Of a stretch of 64,000 nucleotides of DNA, positions 31,238 through 43,000 are shown piece after piece. This DNA is from Pratylenchus scribneri (Eukaryota; Nematoda; Chromadorea; Rhabditida; Pratylenchidae): positions 1,357,501 to 1,421,500 of the forward strand of contig JAQSEB010000010.1 in assembly GCA_030063045.1 (NCBI GenBank). Reading direction: 5' to 3'. The position numbers and the translations under genes were made by a program. The notes under the pieces are model-generated. The model worked only from the letters and a program-made list of their open reading frames with translations, was not told the DNA's origin and made no database searches. Each line of letters starts with the position of its first letter. Position 1 is the first letter of the stretch.

Positions 31238-32964
31238 TTATTTCTTGAAGCCTTTGAGAATTGGATAAATCTTTAAAAAAATAAATAATAAAATTAGTTT
31301 TCATTTAATAATTAACCTGGTTGAATGCCTCGTCAATATCCTTCTTGAATTTGGCGCCCGTAATGACCACTTTTCCACTCACAAAAATCAGCAGAACGAC
31401 ACGAGGCTAATTTTTGGCCATTATTTTTATTCATTCAAATATTTGGCGAAAAAATACCTTGACCATTCGATAAATAAGCCCAGGGAAGAGTTCCGGTTCA
31501 TAAGTGCTGAATTGAGCATGCGTAATGCATAAACCTTAAGTTTTGGAATATTTAATTGTGTAAATTGTCCAATTTTTAACCTTCCAATTGAATTGGGAAT
31601 TTCACATCGCATGAGCCAACCATATTTTGGACCTTGAATTCCGTGAATTTTGCGTTGAATCCCAACTTTTGAACAATTCGAGCATATTTTCGTGCAGCCA
31701 AACGACTTGTCTCTTCCGACCTAAATAATAAAATTGAATTCAAATTTATATAAATTTTATTTTACTTTGCTCCGGTGCAAACCATTTTGCCGGATGAGAA
31801 AATCAGTGCCGTTGTCCTCGGCTCACGAATTCGCATTATTACGGCGGCAAATCGTCTTTAAAATTCATTTGAATATAATTTATGCAATAGTTGAACCAAC
31901 TTTGGATTGTATTCCGCATTGCGAGCACGTAGAGCGATTTGCTTCAGGTCGAGTTGGACTCCTGTGGAAAATTTAAAAATATTATTTTGATTAAATTTAT
32001 AACTAATATTTCTGCTCTTCTTACCTATTTCAGATCAAAATCTAATGAGACTAACTTGTGAAGGAATATCCTATTTATATATAATTTCACTACCGGTCCT
32101 AGCGGTTTTACCGGTCCACATGGTTCATCTATAAATGTTCCAAAACCAGTTCCAGTTTAAACTGTCCACTAAAACCAGTTCCGGTCTGACCGGTCCACCA
32201 AAACCAGTTTCGGTCTGACCGGTCCAAGTGGTCGGTCCCCTCTATAAGTTTTTCAAATCCGGTAAAATTGACAATTTTAAAGACCTTTAATTTAATTCTA
32301 TTTATTAAGTATTTATAATTACCCAAATTCACAGTGGAAACAATATTCTGCAGAGTGGGCGATGGAACTTCCATTGGGGCATTGTATGGTGTTTGGGGAA
32401 CAACCATTGGAATATTTGAAGCTGCCAAATTTGAAGAGGGCGGATGCTGAAAAATTCGCTTTTTAATTTGAATTAGATCCACCGAAAACCTGTTGATGGT
32501 CTCGGACCGAATCTGTGGCATGCAGTGGAGTCATTGGAACGGCCAAATTGCTAACACTCTCCGGACCATCCGCATAATTTGTTGCGGGCGCTTGCATTCC
32601 AGCCAAATTAATGCTTGACGGGCCCTTGAAATCATGGCCAAATGAATTGAGGACGGAGCCAGGACCATTATGAATATTGAACACGGAGCCTAAAATGCAA
32701 CCGAATAAAATAACATTTTCAAACTGAAATAAAACCTGGCCCTCCAAGTGAATGAATTGATTGCGCACCGGCGTTGATGGTTGAACTGGGACCGGCACTT
32801 CCGAACAAATTTGGATAATTTGAATGAGGCTGATGATTTATAGCACTATCGGGCCCAGCGCCGCCAAAACTTAGCACACTTCCACCGCCGTGCATTGGAG
32901 TTTGACCACCCAAAATATTCATAATTGATTGAGGATTTGCTGGGGATGCACCAAATTGATCCAT
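31238..32964 (-). CDS. tbp-1: TATA-box-binding protein
   Basis: General transcription factor that binds TATA DNA in the nucleus as part of TFIID. Nine exons: 32964-32736, 32689-32490, 32446-32323, 31961-31901, 31855-31766, 31720-31581, 31534-31458, 31406-31317 and 31270-31238. The N-terminus is Gly/Ser/Asn/Pro-rich and specific to this lineage. The conserved core starts at [11 protein letters not shown] and includes [73 protein letters not shown] and the ending [10 protein letters not shown]. Both saddle repeats are complete. Intron 3 contains a short CCGGT-rich tandem repeat. Confidence 0.97.
32090..32250. repeat. CCGGT-rich tandem repeat in a TBP intron
   Basis: Imperfect repeats of about 31 bp around 'aaaccagttccggtctgacc' and 'ggtcca'. 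Several units are degenerate. Confidence 0.7.
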
Positions 32965-33737
32965 GATTATGATTATTTTTTCTCTGAGTTTTAATATTTT
33001 AATTTTAATTATTGAAATTATTTAAAGCAATAAAGCTTTGTGGAATACTCGACACTTTTTGCTACATTTCTTGGTGGGCAATTTATTACATTCTAATTTA
33101 TCTACCTATTTTGCCATAATTAATAAAGGATTTTCCCGGTTTTTCAAAATGTTGGTTTTCGATTCGGTTTCTCCTATTTTCAGTTTTTTGAGCAAAAATT
33201 CCCAATTTCGATTTTAAACGCATAGATTTTTAAAACAATTTTGGATATTATACCTTGCTCTTGCTATAATAATAATAATAATAAGTTATAATTAATTTCA
33301 TTTCATTCTTCCATGATCGAGAAAAGATATTAAGATAAGTTTTGATAATCCATTAAAAACGGTTGTTAGTTAAACCCGCCCACAACAGTCCCCGGACTTC
33401 AACAGTCCACCAATCAATTTCAAACTAAAATTTCACGTGTATTTGATGTTCATTTTCCTATTTCCATCCATGTACTTGCCATATGCCCCCAACTCTCGAG
33501 TCGATGTTATCGATCATACCACCACCACCACCAGCATTTCTAGTTTTCTTTTATTCCCATTTTCTTTATGCAAAAGTCGTCCGTTCCTTCCACATTTATT
33601 ATTTGACCATGACCTCATTTTCCAGTCAACCGCCAACAAAATTCCCCCAACATTCTTGCTAGAAACCTAGAAATGAATGCTACAAATCTACAATTTTTGT
33701 CGAAATAATTTTCATATTTTAAGCAAATAAATAATAA
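32965..33737. other. Divergent intergenic region, TBP and citrate carrier
   Basis: 773 bp shared by two oppositely directed promoters. It includes an 'ataataataataataa' run near 33268. No exon was recognised. Confidence 0.45.
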
Positions 33738-35573
33738 ATGCCACTTGGGACAGCAACAACAGCACCGACAATTACGCCACCAAACCCGGAGAAATTAGTG
33801 ACAGGATGGCGAAGGTATTTATTTATTTAATTAATTTTTAAACAATTAAATTCTTTTATCAAAGATTTGCACCTTCCGAAAAAACAATCAAAGGCATTGT
33901 GATTGGTGGCATTACGGGTGGCATCGAAATTTGCATAACCTACCCAACGGAATACGTCAAAACCCAACTCCAATTGGATGAACGCTCGGCGACTCCTCGG
34001 TTCAAGGTTAATTATCGATCGATAAAAATTGAATTTATTTAAATATTAGGGCCCAGTTGATTGCGTAAAACAAACATACAAAGGCCATGGTGTTTCCGGC
34101 TTTTATCGTGGACTTTCCGTTCTTTTGTTCGTTTTTTAAAATTAAGTTTACATTAAAATATTCCAATTTAAAGGTATGGTTCAATTCCGAAGAGTTCATT
34201 TCGCTTTGGAACTTTTGAGTTCCTGAAAAGCCATGCCGTTGATGAGAGGGGAAATTTGTCGCCGCTGATGAGGTTGGGATGCGGTCTTGGTGCCGGACTG
34301 TCCGAGGCAGTATTTGCCGTCACTCCAATGGAGACGGTCAAAGTCAAATTCATCCATGACCAAACGCTGGAGAAGCCAAGATTTCGAGGATTTTTACATG
34401 GCGTTGGCATCATCGTTAAGAGCGAAGGAATTAAGGTAAATTTTTATAATCCAAAAAAGCTTAAGTTTTAAAAAAATTTTATTGATTTTTTATTAATTTT
34501 TTGTTCATTCAAGGGCATCTACCAAGGTTTAACGGCAACAATGGCCAAACAAGGCAGCAATCAGGCAATTCGATTCTTCGTCATGGAAACATTGAAGGAT
34601 TGGTATCGAGGCGGGGACCCAAACAAATCAGTGAGCAAACCCGTTGTTGGACTTTTTGGCGCAATTGCCGGCGCAGCTAGTGTGTAAGTGTTTTCAAAAA
34701 TAAATAATTTTCCATAGGGTTATTTTTATCACCTTCCGTAAGAATTAAGAAATAAAAAAATACAATCTCCTTAATTCTTTTTATTTTTTTTTATTAATAA
34801 TTAGGAAAAAAAAAACATTTACCTCCTCTAGGAATTGAACCCATGTCTAAAATGGGCAAAAAGAAAAGCTTAACCAACTGAGCTAAATAAATTTTAATTA
34901 TTAAATATTAATTAAGATATGGGAATACGCCAATTGATGTGGTGAAAACGCGAATGCAGGGGTTGGAGGCCAAAAAGTACAAAAGCACATTTGATTGTGC
35001 CAAACAAATTTGGCAAAAGGAAGGATTCGTTGCGTAAGTTCACAAATAATTCAATCCCCAAACATATTTTTCCCTCACAGTTTCTACAAGGGAACGGTGC
35101 CTCGGCTGAGTCGAGTCTGCTTGGATGTGGCCATCACATTCATGATCTACGATTCGGTATGTGGGATGGATTACTTTTATGACTAGGGAACGGTTTTTAT
35201 TAGGTCACAAAAATAGCAAAATAAGAGCCTACTGCATATTTCCTCTATTATTTGGCCCTAGGGCTAATAATATTTTTCAGTCCCTCCAAATGGAGAAAAA
35301 CTTATCTTTTTTCATCCATTTTCTCTGGAAAATTCCTCAAAGGGGCTATTATTTGAAGGACCAATTATGGAGGATAGATATACGGTATTTTTTAGAACGT
35401 GAAATTTATCAAAATAGGTAATTTTTGGTTTTTTTATTGCATTTTAATGAAATTTTCAATTTAAAATATACCAAAAAAACCCAAAAATCCGTCCATTTTC
35501 CATGAATTAATCTAAACAATTAATTCTCATTTTTTTTCAGATTATGGAGGCATTCAACAAATATTGGAAATAA
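33738..35573 (+). CDS. Mitochondrial tricarboxylate (citrate) transport protein, SLC25A1-like
   Basis: Inner-membrane carrier exchanging citrate for malate. Eight exons: 33738-33814, 33865-34006, 34050-34126, 34174-34435, 34514-34683, 34917-35033, 35081-35156, 35541-35573; all phases join. Three mitochondrial carrier repeats are visible through the P-x-(D/E)-x-x-(K/R) signatures: [23 protein letters not shown] and [12 protein letters not shown]. The citrate-carrier blocks [20 protein letters not shown] and [15 protein letters not shown] support this subtype. The length, just over 300 residues, is normal for the family. Intron 5 holds a tRNA-like fragment. Confidence 0.95.
34821..34888 (-). 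repeat. tRNA-like fragment (tRNA pseudogene or SINE head)
   Basis: The minus strand has an A box 'tagctcagttggttaagc' and a B box 'gggttcaattcc' about 27 bp apart. Ends are A/T-rich and the acceptor stem is poor. Intronic in the citrate carrier. Confidence 0.5.
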
Positions 35574-35971
35574 TGAAAATGGACCGACCAATTGACATGA
35601 AATTTAATTTTAGCCCAAATATTGTCGCACTTTTTAACCCTCCTCAAATCCACATTTAATTGTGCTAATTTTAATTTATACTTAGACCCACAACACAAAT
35701 CTTTGCCAAATTGAGAAATTAGCGAAAATGGCCAGCCAGATATATTTTATTTATAAATTTATGATTTATTAATTTGACATAAAACCAAAAAGAAGCAATA
35801 ATTCAGCCCTCCAACATTCCCTTCTCTAATCACTTTATTCCATACAAAAATTTTGACAAATGTTTAAATGATAAAATGGAGATTGATCGAATTAATTTTC
35901 TCGTTCATTTTCCACATTTTTGCCCATTCTTTTCACAAATTTTTTGACAATGCCGATTAATTCCCATTACT
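35574..35971. other. Convergent 3' spacer
   Basis: 398 bp between two convergent stops. AT-rich, with no gene seen. Confidence 0.45.
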
Positions 35972-36616
35972 TCATTTTTCACTTTCCTTTGCCGTTGGCA
36001 CATATCCATCGGCTGGTCCGACCGGTGTTTCGTCATAGTCCAAATCTATGAAAGGGAAAAGAGGAATTTGTTGTCAAGTTATCCAAATATTTTACCTGGA
36101 CGACCGGCATGTGTGTGCTTGATCTCCTAGAGAAGAATTATTTGGGCTATTTTTCGGAAACATAACGCTTTATGCCATTTCCGTACTTCTGGGCCGTTCT
36201 TTTGGCCATATCTCGAGAAAAAAATAATCAATTCAGGAAGGCGATATACCATTTGAAAGCTCTAAATGTCCTCCAAAAAGTGGATTTACTAATTGTTTTT
36301 TAAATGTTAAAACAATTTGTAAAATAAGCGATTTTTCCCCAACAAACATATTCGGGTTTATTCGACTCAAAGACATGTAACTGTTCTAAAGCTGAATTTT
36401 AGAAAATTTTATTAAAGCCACTTCGTAGAAGACACTTTAGGCTTTCCAATGGTATATCGCCTTCTCGAATTGATCAACGCCTCGCTGAGTTATGGCCAAA
36501 AGAATGGCCCATGTACTGAAAAACATCCTCTACAGTATTTTCACCTTTTCCTTTGGCGGAACCGAATCTTCGTTGACTTTAGACAAATCCGGCACAAATT
36601 CTTTCTCGTCAGACAT
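35972..36616 (-). CDS. Small acidic protein, unknown function
   Basis: Three exons, 36616-36545, 36126-36096 and 36045-35972, encode about 58 residues: MSDEKEFVPDLSKVNEDSV, then a short EIKHTHAGRP exon, then DLDYDETPVGPADGYVPTAK and a KESEK end. Splice sites are canonical and phases agree. It is strongly acidic, with no signal peptide or membrane segment. The family was not recognised. Intron 1 carries a family B element. The gene lies 411 bp upstream... on the 3' side of it is the citrate carrier's convergent end; on its 5' side is the end of the ADAM gene, same strand. Confidence 0.7.
36165..36528. repeat. Family B palindromic MITE-like element (copy 2)
   Basis: Arms 'cttttggccatatctcgaga' and 'gagttatggccaaaagaatg' with inner 'tttgaaagctctaaatgtcc' and its near-inverse. 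It lies in intron 1 of the small acidic protein gene. Confidence 0.7.
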
Positions 36617-37027
36617 TGTTATTAGGGAGAAGGAAGTAAATGGAATGGATTTTACTGTGGCAAATGAATTTGAGGCGGAAGAATGAAATGTGAAAATGGA
36701 TAGGCTTCATTTTCATTTAAATATACTCCACCTTTTGTGAACATTTTCCGCTAGTTTCCATGGAAATTTGTCCAAATTAATTGTTGAGTGTACTTTTTTT
36801 ATTGCGCATGAATACATAAGTGAAAAATGTGTTGATGAGAACATGTAAAATAATTACATCTTTGACGTGCAAATAAATAAGTATATGGAAGAAATTTAAA
36901 AATGACAAGATTAGGAAAAAAAATGAGTTAAATTAAATTAAAATCTTTAAAAGTATATTTATTGATAGAAAGACGAGATTTTCAATTGCGCGGAATGTGT
37001 TTGTTTTGGTTTGACTTAAATTGCACA
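36617..37027. other. Spacer between the small acidic protein gene and the ADAM gene
   Basis: 411 bp, AT-rich, same-strand neighbours. No exon was seen. Confidence 0.45.
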
Positions 37028-40000
37028 TCAAGACGGCAAATCCAATCGATATGGGTCTGAGAAGAGGGAAGGCGATTCCCTGATCTAAAATGATTGAGTA
37101 AAATGTGAATAAATTAGCCCAAAAAAGGGTCCTTACATCCAAACTGCTCCCAGCATTCCCAGAATCCGCTGAAGCCGGTGGCTGAACAACGATGGCCGAT
37201 GAAGCAATCGTCGATCGATGATTGTTGTACGGTGGAATTTGATGGGGCGAATGTTGTTGATGATGGAGAGGAAAATCATCAATGCCGCCTTCTTCTATGA
37301 AATAATCAATCAAATCATTGAATAGAAACAGTGAAATTGGACATTTAAACACCTAGGCCCTTACTTTTGGCCATATCTCTTGAAGGAAGCAACCAATTCA
37401 GGAAGGGGATATGCCATTTGAAAGCCCTAAATGTCCTCTAAAAAGTGGCATTACTAATTGTTTTTAAAATGTTAAAATAATTTGTAAAATGAGCGGCTTT
37501 TTCTCACTCAATAAGAAAATTCGGGTTTATTCCATTCAAAGACATGTAACTTTTTCTAAAGCTTGAATATTAAAATTTAAATTAAGCCACTTTTTAGAGG
37601 ACATTTAGGGCTTTCAAAAGGCATATCGCCTTCCTGAATTGGTTGCTTCCTTCACGAGCTATGGCCAAAAGAATGGCCCAGGTACTCAAATGTCCCCCTA
37701 CCGAACCCATTGCCCAGGCCTCACCGATTGTCTCATCCAATTTGCGCATTAGAAGGCTTAAATTTGCCAACCGGGGGCCAACAAAATGATGATGATTGGC
37801 CACTGCCATTTCCTCTTCTTCCCCACCAAAATTGTTCATTGCGCCTTCCCCTCTATTTTGCCAATCCAATGTATCATTCTCATTTCGGCCACCAATATAA
37901 ATTCCAGCGCTTGTAAATAGAGAGGAGGGCGTACAATTTTGTTGTTTTATGGCCCCATTAATATTTGGCGGCGGTGGCATTGGCTGCATTTGTTGTACAA
38001 TTGTGGCCGATTGAGGGGTCGTTGTTGCTGTAGTGCTGTTGCCGGCGGCCACCGATGATTCGCGCGATTTCAACGAAACTGAGTCCGCCTTAAAAAGGTG
38101 TAAATATATACCATATTTTTTTTTATTATTCCCTACCAACCCTCAATTAAAAGTCGACCCCTCTAATACCAACCCCCCCCCCCCGCAGGGTCTTCTTCCA
38201 ATAATAGCCCCAATTTTTGAGCATTTTTAAGGTGAAAAAAGTAAATTTTTTGCCCCTTTTTGATATCTTTGAAAAATAAGCCCCACTCTAATAGAAGCCC
38301 TTCCCTGTAACAATAGCACCCCCCCCACCCTTTGCAGGAACTCCGAAAATAATAGCCCCGGAACCCACTGATAGAGGAAATACAATGTAATTTTTGCCCT
38401 TTTCTCTTGCTTTGGACATTTCACCACCAACTTGGCCATATCTCAACCAGGCAATTACCAATTTGGGAAGGCGATATACCGTTGGAAAGCATAAAGTGTC
38501 CTCTATAAAGTGGCATAATTTAAATTTTATAATTTCCAGGCTTTCAAAAGTGACATGTCTTTGAGTGTAATAAACCCTTATTCGAATTTATTGAGGAAAA
38601 GTTGCTTATTTTATAAATTGTTTAAAAATTTCAAAACAATTAGAATTGGCCACTTTTTAGATGACATTTAGGGCTTTCAAATGGCAAATCGCCTTCCTGA
38701 ATTGTTGCTTTCTTCACGAAATATGGCCAAAAGAATGGCAGGTATGAAACATCACATTGCTTACCTCATTTGCCTCCGTGATCCTCTGCAATGCGTCGTA
38801 AACTCGTTTGTTTGTTTTCCGCTTCCTCTTCTCCTCTCGCCAACTTGGCATTTGTCCAAATTTGATGGCCCTTCCGCCATTTTCTTTCCCATCATTTTCG
38901 CCTCCCAATCCATCCACATCTCCGCCCAAATCCATTTCATCCGCCGATTTGCCATTTTCTCTGGCATTTCTTCGGCCAAATTGATCACCCGGAGAACTCT
39001 TCCGGCGATAAAAAAGCAAAAGGCAGGTGAGAAGGAGCAACAAGAGTAGGCCAACCAAAAGGAGAATGGCCAAAAGTGTTGCGGTTTCCAGGGCACGGCC
39101 TCCGAATCTGCTACCGGGATTGGTGGATGGCGGCAAAAATGAAATAAAATCGGACGAAAAGCCTCGTGTCGCGGCCACCGCCGTCAACTCCGTCCTTTTA
39201 ACCGAAGGTGACCGTAAATCGCATGCGGCCCCAGTCCATCCATCGAAGCAAAGACATTGCCGTGTGCTGGTGCAATCCCCGTGGCCGGAACATTGCAGGG
39301 CCAAATTGTTGGTTGGACATTGGACCGGGGGTGACACTTGGGCGAGGGGAAGGCACACGGAATGGAGGCAAATTCGACCAGGGCCACATCCGGTCCCGTC
39401 TTGAACGAGTCCATTTTGTGAATTGGTGACCACCCTTCAAAATGTGGGAGGCAAATTAAATGTGCATTTATTAGGGAAGGAGGGGGATATGCCCCAGGCG
39501 ACGTTTAGAAAAACTCATCAAGGATCGAATCAATTTTGATGTTTTTAGTATCAAATTAAAGAGCAGACTTTTGGCCATCCAATGATATTAATTTTATTTA
39601 GATTGGCTCCCAATTTTTGAAGTTATATAACAAAAAAACCACCAACAATATCACTATCCATTATGAAGGACATTTTAAAAGGTTTTTTGGCCATAACTCC
39701 ATCAATTCTGAACCAATTTAAATAAAATTAATATCATTTGATAGCCAAAAGTCTTTTCTCTAATTTGATAACAAAAACACAAAAATTGGCTTAGCCCTTA
39801 ATGAGTTATTTTAAACGGTGTCAAGTTGGTCTGTTCCTATGAGCTAATAAGGGGGCCGATCTACTAACTTGCATTGAACCGTCTTTTTGCCCTGGCTGAA
39901 TTGTAATGAAAATGAGGTGGAGGAATTGGCCAATGCCGTTGGGCTTGCCGCCCCCTCTCGACAATGCAAAAGTCCGCATCTGACATTCTCCGGGGCACAT

Positions 40001-43000
40001 TCCACGAATCGACCTTCCCCATCTCGACCACAATTTCCATATTCAACGGCACGTCCATTGTGCTCAAAGCAAAGGGAATCGGCGAGTCGGGCGCCTAGGA
40101 TAATAATTCAATAATTTTCGTGATTTTTTTTATGAATTTAATTCACCTAAACCCAATTAAATCCCAGAAATAGGACAATTCAGTACCATCTTGAGTGCCT
40201 AGTTCATTCTTTTAGCTATATCTCGCGAAGGAAGTAATGAATCTAAGAAGGTGATATGCCAATTTAAAGCCCTATATGTCCTCTAAAAAGTGGCTTTTCT
40301 AATGTCTTTTCTAAACGTTTTTGAAATGTTAAACAATTTGGAAAATAAGCGGCTTTTATTCCAACAAAAATTTGGGTTTATTCCATTCAAAGATATGTAA
40401 CTTATGTAACTTTTTTAATGCCTGGATTTATAAAATTTTAAAATGGCCTCTTTATAGAGGACACTTTAGGCTTTGCATTGGTATATTGTCTTCTCAAATT
40501 GGTAATCGCCTCGTTGAGATATACGCCAATAACAAATGCAGCCTATACAATAGAAGATTTCTAAATTATTCATTTGGCCATATCTCGTGGAAGGAAGCAA
40601 CCAATTCAGGAAGGCTATATACCATTTTGAAGCTCTAAATGTCCTTTAAAAAGTGGCTTTTCTAATTGTTTTTGAAATGATAAAAAATTTGTAAAATATG
40701 CAGCTTTTTTCGACAACAAAAATTTATATTTATTATTAAAACGATTTAATTCTAGTTTTTCCATCATTAAATTAAAAATTTAAATATAGAGAGAATTTAC
40801 TCCTCTTTCAAACCATACTAAAATCACGAAAATCGATTCATACCTTGATGAATTATAAGCTTCTAAAAATATTTGGATATGAATGGTGAAAAGAAGATGC
40901 CTTTAGGACCCTTGATTCATTTTCTCGTTGATTAAAGAAAGGAGAAAAGTACGGTAGCCCAAAACGCCTTTGACAGCAAGGAGCAGCTGCAGGATGAATT
41001 GCCTTGAGGGTATATTCTTCCCCTTCCTTTCTTTTAAAGAAGATCGTCTCTGTGTTAGGCAATTTGAAGCCACCATCTTTGGGCACTCATAACTCCCTTT
41101 AATCCCAACTGTTCCTGATGAACTTGGTATGATTTTAAAGTGAAGAAAATCCTCTATCTCATCATATAATTAATGTTCAAAAATTTTACAAAATGAATAT
41201 TTTATTTGGATTTAAATGAAAGCTTAAAGCAATTTGGAGCTCCATCTTTGGGCAATCATAACTCCCTTCAATCCTAACCGTTCTTCTAATTCTTAGTATG
41301 GTTTAAAAGAGGAGAAAATTCCCTTTCTTTTAATATAAATAATGTTCAATAATTCTTTTACTCATCAAATTATTTGGATTTAAATGACCTATCTAAACAC
41401 GCTGGGAGAAGGGGATTCGATAATTGCACAAATTCTTCATAGGAATAGTTACTCAATCGTCGATAATCAATTGTCCTAAAAACCCTCTACTAGAATCCCA
41501 CCTTGTCCCCATAATTGACGGCATTGTGCCTCCCCATCTGCGCATTCCCCCTGCCAACATTGTCCATTCCCGCCTAGGCCACATTGTGTGCCATCCATCA
41601 AATGCCCATCTTCCGGGCAATCCCCGCCATTTCCATCGCATCTTTCGGCCAGATCGCAAACTGAGCGCGATTGACGGCAAAGATGGCCGGCGGGCCGAAA
41701 TTGGCAACGATCGCAACAAAGTTGATGGGCTAAAAAGAAAAGGAGGGAATTGAAATGAAATGGGTACTTCCCAACTTGGCGCCGTTTGAAATAACTCTTC
41801 AAAGAGCGAACTAATTTTGATGATTTTAATATCAAATTAAAGAGCAGACTTTTGGCTATCAAATGATATTAATTTTATTTAAATTTGGTTCAGAATGGAT
41901 GAAGTTATGACTGAAAAATCATTGAAAATTTCGCTAATCCATAGGAAAAGTCATTTTAAATGATTTTCTGGCCATAACTCCATCAATTCTGAATCAATTT
42001 AAATTAAAATTGATATAATTTTATAGCCAAAAGTCTGCTCTTTAATTTGATATAAAAATCATCAAAATAAGTCCACAGCTTGATTAATTATTTCAATCGG
42101 CGCCAAGTTGGGCTGTTCTAAGGAAAAGGAAGGAATTGATTAAGTTATAAAAACGAACAAGCACACTGGGCATGGGGTCGAAGGCGGCAAGTGTGCGGAT
42201 CACAACACGGATCTTGGCATTGATCCCTTCGGCCACAGTCGCATTCCTCCTCCCCGTCCAGCTGGCCATTGCCGCAGAGGAGGAGGCGGGTGGATGGATG
42301 AAGGGGTCGGGCAAAAAGGCATTGCAAATTTGGGCTGGGATGTTCGGTTTTGGCCAACAAACGAGCCGATGAACAAGCCGAAAAATGGATTGGAAGGAAA
42401 TTGGCAGAAGAATTGTTTGGGGGAGAACTGCAAAAAAGGCGAAGGGAATGAATTTTTTGGAAAGCATTTCGGACTTAAAATTGTCGGACATGAGGCATTG
42501 TTGATGGGCACAACCGCATTCAGTGTGGTCATTATCAATGCCAAGGATATGGCCGATGGTGTGGGCCAAAGCAATTCCGGTTTGGGTGGGGCCAAATGGG
42601 TCTGGGACCTAAAAGGCGCAAAATAAATTGGATGGATGGAAGGGAAAATGCCAAAAATGATGGATGGAAAGGAAGAAAAAATTGATAAAATCTTTAGTGT
42701 CAAAATGAAGAAGGAAATAGTGCTTATTCATGCGATCGTAAATGGATAATTTTAAAGTGAAAATGGAAAAGAAAGAAGGCAAAGAATTAATCGAAACCGA
42801 GGCCACTCTTTTGGCCATATCTGGAGAAGGAAGCAACCAATTCAGGAAGGCGATATGCCATTTGGAAGCCCTAAATATCCTCTAAAAAGTGGCTTTTCTA
42901 ATTGTTTTTTAAATATAAAAACAATTTGTTAAATTAGCGGATTTTCCTCACTCAATCATAAAATGTTTTTACTACACTCAAAGACATGTAACTTTTTAGT

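Noticed and set aside
39027..39440. Plus- and minus-strand alternative frames over the ADAM EGF/membrane exon.
   Set aside because: The minus frame with EGF cysteines and membrane span is the coding one; the others are shadows.
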